Positions 46,401 through 55,654 of a DNA stretch of 64,000 bases are shown one piece after another. Each line of letters begins with the position of its first letter. The stretch's first letter is position 1. This DNA is from Fulvia fulva. Taxonomy: Eukaryota; Ascomycota; Dothideomycetes; Mycosphaerellales; Mycosphaerellaceae. The position numbers and the translations under genes were made by a program. Location of the stretch: contig NC_063017.1 of the NCBI RefSeq assembly GCF_020509005.1, positions 2,232,001 to 2,296,000 of the forward strand, given 5' to 3'. The notes below the pieces were generated by a model. That model was given only the letters and a program-made list of their open reading frames with translations, was not told the origin of the DNA and made no database searches.

Positions 46401-49152
46401 AGATTACGAGATCAAGCTTAAACCTAGCGCGACTCCTCTATTTAGTAGACTATACCGTATATTAAACTAAGAAGATAAGATTATTGCCTATTAGGTCAAC
46501 GAACAGCTTGCCTAGAAGGGTATACGCCGTTACTAAGGTAGAGTAGATGCCTCTTCACTAGTCCTTATCGTTAAGAAACCCGGTAGAGGCCTAATAGTAT
46601 ATATTAACTATCGTAGTATAAATGAACGTACTATTAAGTCAAGATATCCGATTCCCCTTATATAGGATACCCTTAACCATATCGTAGGAAAGAAGTACTT
46701 TACTAAACTCGATATTATCGTAGCCTTTAATCGTATACGGATTGCTAAAGGCTTAGAATAGCTAATCGCTTTTACTATAAGATATAGGTAGTTTAAATGC
46801 CTTATAATACCGTTTAGTCTATATAACGCCCTAGGGACGTTTTAGTCTTATATTAACGATACCCTAAGAGAGTTCTTAGATAACTTCGCCTCGGTATACC
46901 TCGACGACATCTTAATATTTAGTAATACCTTAGAAGAACATATCGAATATATAAAGAAGGTGCTCTAGAAATACGGCGAGGCCGGCCTATAACTCGATAT
47001 TACTAAGTACGAGTTTTATACCTAATCTACTAAGTACTTAGGTCTTATTATTAGTAAGGACGGAGTCTTAATAGATCCGGCTAAGGTGTAAGCGATACGA
47101 GAATAGGGCATACCGGCTAATATTAAAGATTTCCTTACGTTTAATAGCTTCTCCGGCTTTTATCGGCGCTTTATTAAGGGCTATAGTAAGATAGTACTGC
47201 CTATAGTAAAGCTAACTAAGAAAGACATACCTTAGTAGTAGACCGAAGAGTATTAAAAGGCCTTCGATAGGCTAAAGTAAGCGTTTACCGACGTAGAAGG
47301 TACTGTCCTTATAATGTTCGTTCTAGGGCGTAGAACCGTCCTTAAAATAGATACTAGCGACATCGTCACTACAGCGGTACTGTCTTAATACGATAAGGAC
47401 AATATCTTAAGACCTATTGTATACTTATCTAAGAAAATAAGCCCGTAAGAATGTAATTACGACATCTATAATAAGGAGCTACTTACTATTATTAAAGCTT
47501 TCGAAGAATAGAGACCTAAGCTTATAGTAGGTAATATCGATAAAGAATCCGACTTCGAAAACCTATAAGACTCGAGCGGCCGCCCTATACTCGTATATAG
47601 CGACTATAAGAACCTCGAGTACTTTATAAGTTCGAAAAAGCTAAATCGTCGATAAGCGAGATAGGCCGAGTTCCTATTACAATTCTTCTTTAAGATCGTA
47701 TATAGACTAGGCGTATAAGGGGCAAAGCTAGATAGTCTTATACGACGCTCTTAGGATATAATTCTATAAGACAAGTCCGACCCGAGGTATACTTAATAGG
47801 ACCGGATCCTACTAAAACTAGAGCACTTCCTTTTAGTCTCTACGAGCACGATTCTCCGACTATCTTCCTTAGAAGTAGGAGTAGTCGTAGATAAACAACT
47901 GGCTACTAATATTAGTAAGTTATATAAATAAGAAGATACGATAGAGGCTACGACTTAGCTAGTAGCCTGTAAGCCCGTTAAGCTCCTTTATAAGAACAAG
48001 ATCGACGATAAATATATAATGCTAGTTAATAGTATAATCTATATTAAGAACCGATATAGCGGATATAGCCTTTTTATCCCGCCTATAGACGATAAAGAGA
48101 ACACTATCTATATACGTATTATTAAAGCCTTCTACGATACGCTAGTAGCGGGATACCTAGGGAAGACTACTACGAGTAGATTAGTATTACGGTACTATAT
48201 ATAGCCTCGAATAACTCGTTTTATTAGGTCCTTCGTACGCGCCTATCGGACGAACCGTAATAGCCGTAGTATAAATAAACCTTAATACGGGCTACTTATA
48301 CCGCTACTAGTTCTATTCGATACTTAGGACGATGTCGTAATAGACTTTATAGTCGATCTACTCCTAGCGAGGTATACGGTAGATAGCTAGATCTACGAGA
48401 ACGTACTTATAGTTACGGACCGCTTAGAGAAGGAGCGACATTACATTCCTATCCTCGAGATAATAGCCGAAGATATCGCCTATATCTATATTAAGTATAC
48501 CTTTTTACGCTACGGCCTACTAAAGACAATTATATTAGACCGCGGGCCTTAGTAGATCTCCGCCTTCTAGGGGCGGCTCTATAAGCTACTATAGATCAAA
48601 CGTAAGATCTTAACGGGTTACTATCCGGAGACTAATAGTTAAAGCGAAAATACGAATAAGATAATAGAACAATATTTACGCGTATTTATTAGCTATATAT
48701 AGAACGATTAGCTAGATTAGTTACCTCTCGTAGAGTTTACCGCTAACGACTACGTCTCTAAGACTATAGGAGTTAGCCCGTTTATAGTAAATATTAGTAA
48801 GAACCTACGATACGCTAATACTAAACTTAACCTACTATAAGTATTACTACTATATAAGTAACGGCTCGACGTACAATCTACCGACGTATTCGCTCGCCGT
48901 ATAAATAACCTAAGATATAGACTTCGGGATTTAATAGAAAAAGTATAAGTAAGCTAGGTAGATTGTACTAACGATTACCGTACAATTATACTATAATACG
49001 AGGTCGGTAATCTAGTCCACCTTAGTACGTATACTTAGCGAACGAAGCGACTATAAAAGAAGCTCGACTACCGCTACCTAGGGCTATACGCGATTATAGA
49101 AGTCCTACCGTACGATACGTATCGTCTAGACCTACTACGCTCCCTTAGTAAT
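43410..49152 (+). mobile_element. Chromodomain gypsy, 5' part (gag, protease region, RT, RNase H, integrase)
   Basis: Plus strand. Gag, highly charged, runs from about 43700 to 45750. Reverse transcriptase is at about 46480-46960, with [12 protein letters not shown] (the catalytic YLDD) at 46895-46930. RNase H and the linker extend to about 47700; integrase is at about 48330-49140. Stops are RIP-type. The 5' end is missing at the LINE tail (43405). A copia element splits it at 49152; the chromodomain and LTR follow at 54697. Confidence 0.8.
49148..49152. repeat. Copia target-site duplication GTAAT, left
   Basis: GTAAT here and at 54692-54696, directly flanking the two LTRs; 5 bp is the usual length for copia integrase. 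Confidence 0.9.
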
Positions 49153-49387
49153 TGTTAAACAGGTACGAGTTGCGTAGCAGTGGAAGACGGCGGATCACAC
49201 CAAAGACGAAGAAGGACCCAATGGGATAGCGTGTATCTACATACAGTATCGCCGGTGTTGGTGTAGGTAGATGCTAGGTGTCCGGATGTTTGCCAGCCTA
49301 TAGGGGCTGGCAAACCCTAGTCACGTGATCTATCACATGACACACCCACACCTACATGCTTGTCCTGCGGCCTGTATGTTCTCAACA
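49153..49387 (-). repeat. Copia 3' LTR
   Basis: Match to 54457-54691 at a constant offset of 5304. It contains a perfect 11 bp stem (49288-49298 with 49305-49315, GTTTGCCAGCC) around a 6-base loop, and GTCACGTGATC at 49320-49330. Confidence 0.95.
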
Positions 49388-49400
49388 CTCCCACTCAGGC
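49388..49400 (-). promoter_or_regulatory. Copia polypurine tract
   Basis: On the minus strand GCCTGAGTGGGAG lies directly before the 3' LTR; GAGTGGGAG is the likely plus-strand primer. Confidence 0.6.
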
Positions 49401-49422
49401 CACATGGTCTCCTACAATCCCT

Positions 49423-52400
49423 TTACGCAAGCTGGAGCTGCCTTACAAAGTTTTGGAACTGCTGGCCATTGAGGGGCTTTGTTAACCCATCAGCAGCCAT
49501 GTCCTTTGTATGGCAGTAGTCCACTGCAATCTTCTTCTGCCACCAGAGATGTCTGACATAGTTATATGCAACATCAATATGCTTTGACCTTTCATGCACA
49601 TGGGCATCTTTGACAAGTGTCAAAGCGGCTTGGTTGTCACCCATGAGCTTGACTGGCCTTAGCTCGTCAACAGTGCCCTTGCTTGCCCTTACACTCGGCT
49701 GGAAAGAGCTCTTTCCCACCAGTTCTGGGCACCCCATTTCCCTGAGGACAGCAGCAAGAAATTGTGACTGCTTTGCGGCTGCGTTCATAGCCATGAACTC
49801 AGCTTCCATTGTTGATGTTGCAACAGACTTCTGCTTCCTACTCATCCAGGACACAGGTGATCCACAAAGGAACCACACGTATCCCAGAATTGAGACTCTA
49901 TCCACTTTGTCCATAGCGTAGTCAGAGTCCGAGTATCCCTGGAGATTGCCCCCTCCCTTTCTATACATAAGACCTAGGTCTGGGTACGACCGCAGGTATC
50001 GGGAGAGCTTCTTCAAAGCCTTCATATGCTGCTGCGAGGGATCAGCAACAAATGAGCTAATTCTTCCAAGGGGGAATGCTAAGTCTGGCCTTGTCATTGT
50101 CATTGGCCACATCCAGGTACCATTGTGGCTCTGGTAATCCTGTTTGTTGCACCTCTCATCCATAGGTGCCGTAGGCACTAAATGCTCGTAGCTCTCCATA
50201 GGTGAGTGGGTTGGCGTAGCCTTCTCTCTAGCCATGTTCATCTTGGCTAAGTTAGCGTGGACATAGTGTCCTTGATCAAGCTTCAAAGTGCCTTGGGACC
50301 TGTCTCTTGTAATCCTCATTCCAAGGATCTTCGTAGGTTCACCAAGATCTTTAATCTTAAACACTTTTCCAAGCTCAGCCTTAAACCACTGAACATCTGA
50401 CAGCTTCGGAGCTGCAATGGGTATGTCATCCACATGGGTAAGGACCATAAGGTCTCTATCCGTATGGATAAGTAGGCATGGATCTACCTGGGACTGGGTA
50501 AATCCAATCTTCTCTAGCTTCGCAACACAGAGCTTGTTCCAGTCTCTAGCTGCTTGCTTAAGCCCATAAAGGCTTCGTAGGACCTTGAACACCATGTTTG
50601 GAGGTGCTTCAACTCCTGGGGGTGGGATCATATAGATGTCTTCAAGAAGGCTGCTTTGGGTAAAAGCATTATTCACATCCACTAGGTGCATCTCGAGATC
50701 TCTCTCACATACTACTGCCATGAATACTCGGAGAGTATCATGTCTAACAGTAGGTGCAAAGGTCTCTTCGAAGTCAACCCCATATTTCTGTGAAAACCCT
50801 CTTGCAACTAGTCTTGCCTTGAACTTCTCAATGGCTCCACTAATCATTCTTTTCACATCAAAGACCCACCTAGAAGTAATTAGATTCGCACCCTTTGGCG
50901 GTACAACTGCTTCCCAGGTGTTGTTGCTTGCTAAGGCAATAAGTTCGTTCTCGATTGCCTCTCTCCACATATGTCCCCATTCGGGGTCTCCTACGGCTGC
51001 CTTATAGGACTTTGGGATTGGCACTTCCTGCTGATAGGCTATGGCCTGCCCAACAGCAGCAAATGCATGTTCTTCCACGTCGTTCAGAATCTCCTCTACC
51101 CAGCTCATTGTAGGGTCTAGATGGAACATCTGGGCGATAAGAGCCTTATGGTGTTTAGCCTCATGCTCTTCAGAGTTATCATCTCCGTCCCCCCTTGACC
51201 TCTTGTTGCCTGCAACCTGAGGTGGCGCTGGGTGTTCGGATGGGTCGAACTGAACGACATCTTCTTTTTCTTTCATTGGAGTACCCTGATCTCCAAACTT
51301 CTGGTATTCCCCAATGTCCTTTGGGGGAGGGGGAAGTTGCACAAACAGCGGTTGCTGTGGTGTTGATGACTTGGGTAGGTTCTGTATAGATCCACCGTTA
51401 TCGGCCTTCGACAGTGTTGAAACCGCCTCAATATTTTCTCCTGGCCTTCGTAACGGTGTCTCTGATAATCCCCTATCGGAAAATTTCGCCCCAAAGGGCT
51501 TCCTCCCAACAGGATTGCGCTGTGGCGCTCGACTCGGCTGGTTAGTGAAGGTGATACCAAGATCCATATCTCCCCCCTTCTCATTCTCAAACCAGTCGAC
51601 GTGACTATGCGCTTTTATTGCTTTCATGTCGGGATCCCAGAACAGCCATTGTTTTGTGGTGTTTTCTGAGTAGCCCACAAACACGGCTTCTTTTCCTCGG
51701 TTCATCAACTTGTCTCTCCTCAAGCCTTGAGGTTGGGCTCTTGGGTCTACATAGACCACAGCTTTGCATCCCCAGACGCGGAAATGGTCGACTGACGGTA
51801 CTTGGCCAGTAAAGGCTTCTTCTGGTGAAAGAGCAATACCATCAATGATCGGACCATTAGGCAGTCTGTTTCTGATCACAGTCTGTGCTTGCAAAGCTTC
51901 TGGCCAGAACTCAACTGGCATGCCAGAGTCTTCAAGCATAGCCCGGACTGTGTTCTCAGAGGCTTGAATTGACCTTTCCACAGGTCCATTTTGAAGAGAG
52001 TTGTAGGCATCAGTTGTGTCCATCTGAGTGCCAAACTCCTTCTCCCACTCTTTTAGCAAGGCGAGAATTTCCTTTGCACCATCACTGCGGATCGCAGACA
52101 GAAAGCACCTTGACTGCCGTTCTGCCTGGACCTTCCAATCCCGTAGGGCTGCAGGAGCGTCGCTCCTGGCCTTCAAAGGGATTACCCACTTCTTCCTAGA
52201 GAAGTTGTCTACAATCTCAAGCCAATATTTGTATCCTAGCCTAGAGACTGCGCCCTGAAAAGGCCCACAGATGTCAATGGAGATGAGGGCCAGCCTCTCC
52301 CCTTTCCTCTCTGTGGCAGGTCCTTTGAACTTCCTCATGTTTGCAAGGGAGCAGACCTTGCAATTCTGGTGTTCAGAAGGAACAGGAATGGGATCTTTCT

Positions 52401-54123
52401 TGTCAGTGACTCTATGCAGGTTTCTTAGCAGTCCCTTGCCAAGGTGTGCACATCTTCTATGCCATAGCTCCCACTGATCTTCGGACTCAGTGTTAGCCAT
52501 AGCGGTACCGTCACGTTCTTGAGAGAGTATGCCAGCATGCTGTGGCTCAAGAATTTCCGAGATCGAGTGGATAAACGGTACTCCTCCTCGAAGTTTGGTC
52601 TGGACAACGGGTTTACCAGACAAGGATTTTAGGGTGAAACTGGGTGGTTGGACAGCAAACTGTTGGCTGAACTGATTCCACGAAACAAGACTAACTCCAA
52701 GGCCAGGAACAAACAGGACATTTTCTAAGACAATTTGCTTTCCAGAAGGACCACCCATTACTGCACTTCCCATATGTGTAGCTTGTAGATAGCCACCCCC
52801 AACCTTGATCCACTTCCTCTTTTGAAGAGGCTTCAGTGTCCTGAATAGTGAATCTTGGTCAGTCATATGTGATGATGCACAAGAGTCAAGCAACCACTCG
52901 GACGAGGGGTACTTGCCTTTGGCTTCCACAGTGGAATGGGCAACCTCATCAACATCATCATCTTCTGATGGTATCTCAGGGTCTGATGCGTCTTCCTGGG
53001 TCGCATGGGCCCTTGCAGGCTTACTAGAGGAGGCCTTTGGCTTGCGGCTCTCCTTCATCTGCTTTGCAAGGTCCGTCATCACCTTGAGGACATCACGAAG
53101 GTTTGGTGATGATGACCTCCTACGAGGTGGTGACGGTTGTCTCTTAGCAGGGTAGGTAACCCTAGCTAGTTTGTCCTTGTTCCTAACAGCCTGCTGAGCT
53201 GCAGAAAGGTGTGGGCACTTGCTCATAAAATGGTCACCACCGCAGAGATGGCACGTGAGCTTGCCCTGGAAACCCTTCTTAGCGAACATGGCTGTCCCTT
53301 GATGAATCATTGATTCTTGCTTCTCCCTAAGAATTGCAAGAATGTCTTGTGGTGAGAGATTCACCTGGGCATCAATTGCATCGCGAATTGAGCCAAATGA
53401 GTCTGGCAGAGCTGCTAAGAGTTGCTGGATCTTTCTGTCCTCAGTCTTGATGTCTTGGAACTGAGGCGAGATTGAAACAGCCCTCCTTGCAATTGAGCTA
53501 AGCTCCTGCCAGGCATCATCTATAGACTGGTCTTCTGTCATCACGAAATTGGTGTATTGCTGAAGCAAACTTCTTCCAGTAGCGAGAAGTCTTCTCTTAT
53601 ATTTAGCTTCAGCCCATTCCCACAACTCCTTCGCATGCCGGATCTCGTATGTCATCTCTTGGTCATCTGTCGACAGACAGATGTACATCTCATACAGGGC
53701 CGTTGCATTGTGCCGTCTGTACGATGCCTTCCTTATCGCTTGATCCAAAGGAAGGGATGACTCCGATGATGCAGAGGGTGTCGCTATAGATGGGGTTGCA
53801 GCGGGAATGTCCGTGATGATGTCTTCGAGGACCCAGTCAACCTGCTTTGATACCAGGTGTATTCTCATCAGCTTGAACCATGTTTCGTGGTTCTCTCTTG
53901 TCAGAAGAGGTGCTGCTCTCTTTCTTATGAACCCAGTCTCGTTCTCCATTTTTTGTAAGTTGAGGGACAGGTTGGCTGCCCTCAGGTAAAAGGATGTATT
54001 CGGTCGTACGCGATCGGATCGAAATGGGATAAACCGAACGCGAGGTTGATAGCGGAGAGGATGGCTATCCGCCGGGAAGAGGAGGAAAGTCGGTCGGTAA
54101 GGATCGTGTTGGTGCTGAGACAC
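49423..54123 (-). CDS. Copia Gag-Pol polyprotein (1566 residues, intact)
   Basis: Domains in order: Gag; a zinc knuckle C291-x2-C294-x3-H298-x4-C303; aspartic protease WLLDSCASS at 411-418 (Cys where Gly is usual); a GAG-pre-integrase HH-CC region (H555 and H560 to C588, C591); integrase triad D617, D681, E717 with the canonical 35-residue spacing; reverse transcriptase with DVNNAF at 1149 and HVDD at 1230-1233 (usually YVDD); RNase H with D1399, E1440 and D1496, then ADGLTKPL. There is no frameshift or stop. The first 58 residues may be leader: Met59 (MENETGF) begins the recognisable Gag. The product self-cleaves to make particles, copy RNA to DNA and integrate it. Gag and Pol in one frame is normal for copia. 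Confidence 0.97.
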   Translation of the reverse strand: MSQHQHDPYRPTFLLFPADSHPLRYQPRVRFIPFRSDRVRPNTSFYLRAANLSLNLQKMENETGFIRKRAAPLLTRENHETWFKLMRIHLVSKQVDWVLEDIITDIPAATPSIATPSASSESSLPLDQAIRKASYRRHNATALYEMYICLSTDDQEMTYEIRHAKELWEWAEAKYKRRLLATGRSLLQQYTNFVMTEDQSIDDAWQELSSIARRAVSISPQFQDIKTEDRKIQQLLAALPDSFGSIRDAIDAQVNLSPQDILAILREKQESMIHQGTAMFAKKGFQGKLTCHLCGGDHFMSKCPHLSAAQQAVRNKDKLARVTYPAKRQPSPPRRRSSSPNLRDVLKVMTDLAKQMKESRKPKASSSKPARAHATQEDASDPEIPSEDDDVDEVAHSTVEAKGKYPSSEWLLDSCASSHMTDQDSLFRTLKPLQKRKWIKVGGGYLQATHMGSAVMGGPSGKQIVLENVLFVPGLGVSLVSWNQFSQQFAVQPPSFTLKSLSGKPVVQTKLRGGVPFIHSISEILEPQHAGILSQERDGTAMANTESEDQWELWHRRCAHLGKGLLRNLHRVTDKKDPIPVPSEHQNCKVCSLANMRKFKGPATERKGERLALISIDICGPFQGAVSRLGYKYWLEIVDNFSRKKWVIPLKARSDAPAALRDWKVQAERQSRCFLSAIRSDGAKEILALLKEWEKEFGTQMDTTDAYNSLQNGPVERSIQASENTVRAMLEDSGMPVEFWPEALQAQTVIRNRLPNGPIIDGIALSPEEAFTGQVPSVDHFRVWGCKAVVYVDPRAQPQGLRRDKLMNRGKEAVFVGYSENTTKQWLFWDPDMKAIKAHSHVDWFENEKGGDMDLGITFTNQPSRAPQRNPVGRKPFGAKFSDRGLSETPLRRPGENIEAVSTLSKADNGGSIQNLPKSSTPQQPLFVQLPPPPKDIGEYQKFGDQGTPMKEKEDVVQFDPSEHPAPPQVAGNKRSRGDGDDNSEEHEAKHHKALIAQMFHLDPTMSWVEEILNDVEEHAFAAVGQAIAYQQEVPIPKSYKAAVGDPEWGHMWREAIENELIALASNNTWEAVVPPKGANLITSRWVFDVKRMISGAIEKFKARLVARGFSQKYGVDFEETFAPTVRHDTLRVFMAVVCERDLEMHLVDVNNAFTQSSLLEDIYMIPPPGVEAPPNMVFKVLRSLYGLKQAARDWNKLCVAKLEKIGFTQSQVDPCLLIHTDRDLMVLTHVDDIPIAAPKLSDVQWFKAELGKVFKIKDLGEPTKILGMRITRDRSQGTLKLDQGHYVHANLAKMNMAREKATPTHSPMESYEHLVPTAPMDERCNKQDYQSHNGTWMWPMTMTRPDLAFPLGRISSFVADPSQQHMKALKKLSRYLRSYPDLGLMYRKGGGNLQGYSDSDYAMDKVDRVSILGYVWFLCGSPVSWMSRKQKSVATSTMEAEFMAMNAAAKQSQFLAAVLREMGCPELVGKSSFQPSVRASKGTVDELRPVKLMGDNQAALTLVKDAHVHERSKHIDVAYNYVRHLWWQKKIAVDYCHTKDMAADGLTKPLNGQQFQNFVRQLQLA

Positions 54124-54432
54124 TGTAGCGTAACTCTCTCAGCAGAGGGGGTTTCTGAGACACTGCGGCTCTCTCAGAATGAACAGTTAGTCGATGCGAA
54201 CGCGATGTCCGGAGAGCGACTCTTCTCAGTAAGCTCGCCCACTTGTCTGAGGTATTGGCACAGGCTCCCTGACTCGGAGTCTGACAGTGCCTCACTAGGC
54301 TCTTTCACGTCTTATATGCACCTACAGCGCGGCTGTAGCTTCCTGTGCAATGCGGGTGCGGCCTCCAGTCTGCCTTCCTTTTGTTCTGAAGAGGAATAAC
54401 TCCAATACGACTTTGTCGAGGGTGAAACACCG

Positions 54433-54456
54433 AGTTGCTAACCCGGGCTCATAACC
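54433..54456 (-). promoter_or_regulatory. Copia primer-binding site, half initiator tRNA-Met type
   Basis: Directly inside the 5' LTR the minus strand reads GGTTATGAGCCCGGGTTA. GGTTATGAGCCC is complementary to GGGCTCATAACC, the anticodon stem-loop of fungal initiator tRNA-Met with its CAU anticodon. Drosophila copia and yeast Ty5 are known to prime from a tRNA-Met cut in the anticodon loop; the same is inferred here. Confidence 0.75.
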
Positions 54457-54691
54457 TGTTAAACAGGTACGAGTTGCGCAGCAGTGGAAGACGGCGGATC
54501 ACACCAAAGACGAAGAAGGACCCAATGGGATAGCGTGTATCTACATACAGTATCGCCGGTGTTGGTGTAGGTAGATGCTAGGTGTCCGGATGTTTGCCAG
54601 CCTATAGGGGCTGGCAAACCCTAGTCACGTGATCTATCACATGACACACCCACACCTACATGCTTGTCCTGCGGCCTGTATGTTCTCAACA
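54457..54691 (-). repeat. Copia 5' LTR (promoter side)
   Basis: 235 bp, same hairpin (54592-54619) and GTCACGTGATC box (54624-54634) as the other LTR. Transcription of the element should start in this copy and run toward lower coordinates. Confidence 0.95.
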
Positions 54692-54696
54692 GTAAT

Positions 54697-55270
54697 CTCT
54701 ATAACGGGTTTTATACTAATCTACTCTAACTAGCCTACGAACTAGTCCCTAGTCAAGTTTAGCTACCGCCTACCCTAATCGAAGTAGAGGACGATAATAG
54801 TAATAAGAGCGCGTAATAGGTCTTAGACGAGGTACTAGACGTTAAGAGCTCGCTACCGCTAGGCCTAGTACCTCGTAGTAGGAGGAAAGAGCGAAGATAT
54901 AAATACCTAGTATAATAGGTAGGTTATAGTAAGCCTACTTAGGAGCCCGCTAAGGAGTTAATAGATACTACCGCCGCCTCTATATAGACTTCTACTATAA
55001 ATATCCTACAAAGGATAGGCTAGCCGGCTTTACGCCGCTACTAGGGTAGATTCCTAATAAGGATATACCCGAAGATATAGTAAACGCTTCGTTAATAACT
55101 ACGACTAACCTAGTAACTATAGGAGGGCTACGCGAATTAATTATATACCGGACTAACGAAGGAGACGGATAAGATAGAAGATATAGAGGACGATATAGAA
55201 AATAATTTCGTATTCGTAGCGGTAATAATACGAGCTTAAGGGACTAAGTACGATTTGAGAGGGGGGGTAG
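54697..55270 (+). pseudogene. Gypsy 3' part: chromodomain and polypurine tract
   Basis: Continuation of the gypsy from 43410-49152. The chromodomain at about 54891-54965 reads KYLV-stop-QVGYSKPT-stop-EPAKELID, a typical YLVxWxGYxxxTWEP pattern with Trp codons turned to stops. It is followed by an Asp/Glu-rich tail and GAGGGGGGGTAG just before the LTR. Confidence 0.8.
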
Positions 55271-55480
55271 TATTACGGCCCTAGGCCTAGTAAATAGACA
55301 GCTAGTACGTGGGTTACGTGACCGCGCGTACTAGCGTAATACCTCGGCTTATATATAGCCTCGGCGTACCTCGCGCTCCTCTTTCCTACGTACCTAGCTA
55401 CTCTATATCAATACGACTATAAACCGCTATACAATTAAATAAAGTTAAGCGGACGATAATAGTATATTTATATAATAGGA
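55271..55480 (+). repeat. Gypsy 3' LTR (right edge approximate)
   Basis: Starts TATTACGG, the RIPed form of TGTTACGG. GTTACGTGAC at 55313-55322 is a one-base RIP derivative of GTCACGTGAC. A TATATA element is at about 55350. The end is estimated near 55480. Confidence 0.6.
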
Positions 55481-55654
55481 CTAGAGGCTACTATTAAAGT
55501 CTCGTTCTAGGGCTAATCTTAGAGGAGAGAAGAGTCGAGTTACGTAGTAGTATTCTTTAGAGAGGCTAAGACGGGCTAAGAGTAAAGTATAATAATTAGA
55601 GTAGAGGTCGTATTCTAATTAGTAAGATAGTAATATAAGTTAAACGCCTCGAAT
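55481..55654. other. RIPed spacer between gypsy LTR and LINE tail
   Basis: About 170 bp of RIPed sequence with no feature recognised; it may be the rest of the LTR or the target of the LINE. Confidence 0.3.

Larger units (their letters stand above)
49153..54691 (-). mobile_element. Intact Ty1/copia retrotransposon
   Basis: A 5539 bp minus-strand element: two 235 bp LTRs with TGTT...AACA ends, one intact polyprotein, a primer-binding site, a polypurine tract and a perfect 5 bp target duplication. The LTRs differ at one base that I noticed (GCGTAGCAG against GCGCAGCAG), so the insertion is recent. It is free of RIP although it lies inside heavily RIPed gypsy DNA, splitting that gypsy between integrase and chromodomain. 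It looks capable of transposition; activity cannot be judged from sequence. Confidence 0.95.

Noticed and set aside
49325..54399. Many plus-strand ORFs of 60-123 codons
   Set aside because: Shadows of the intact copia polyprotein.
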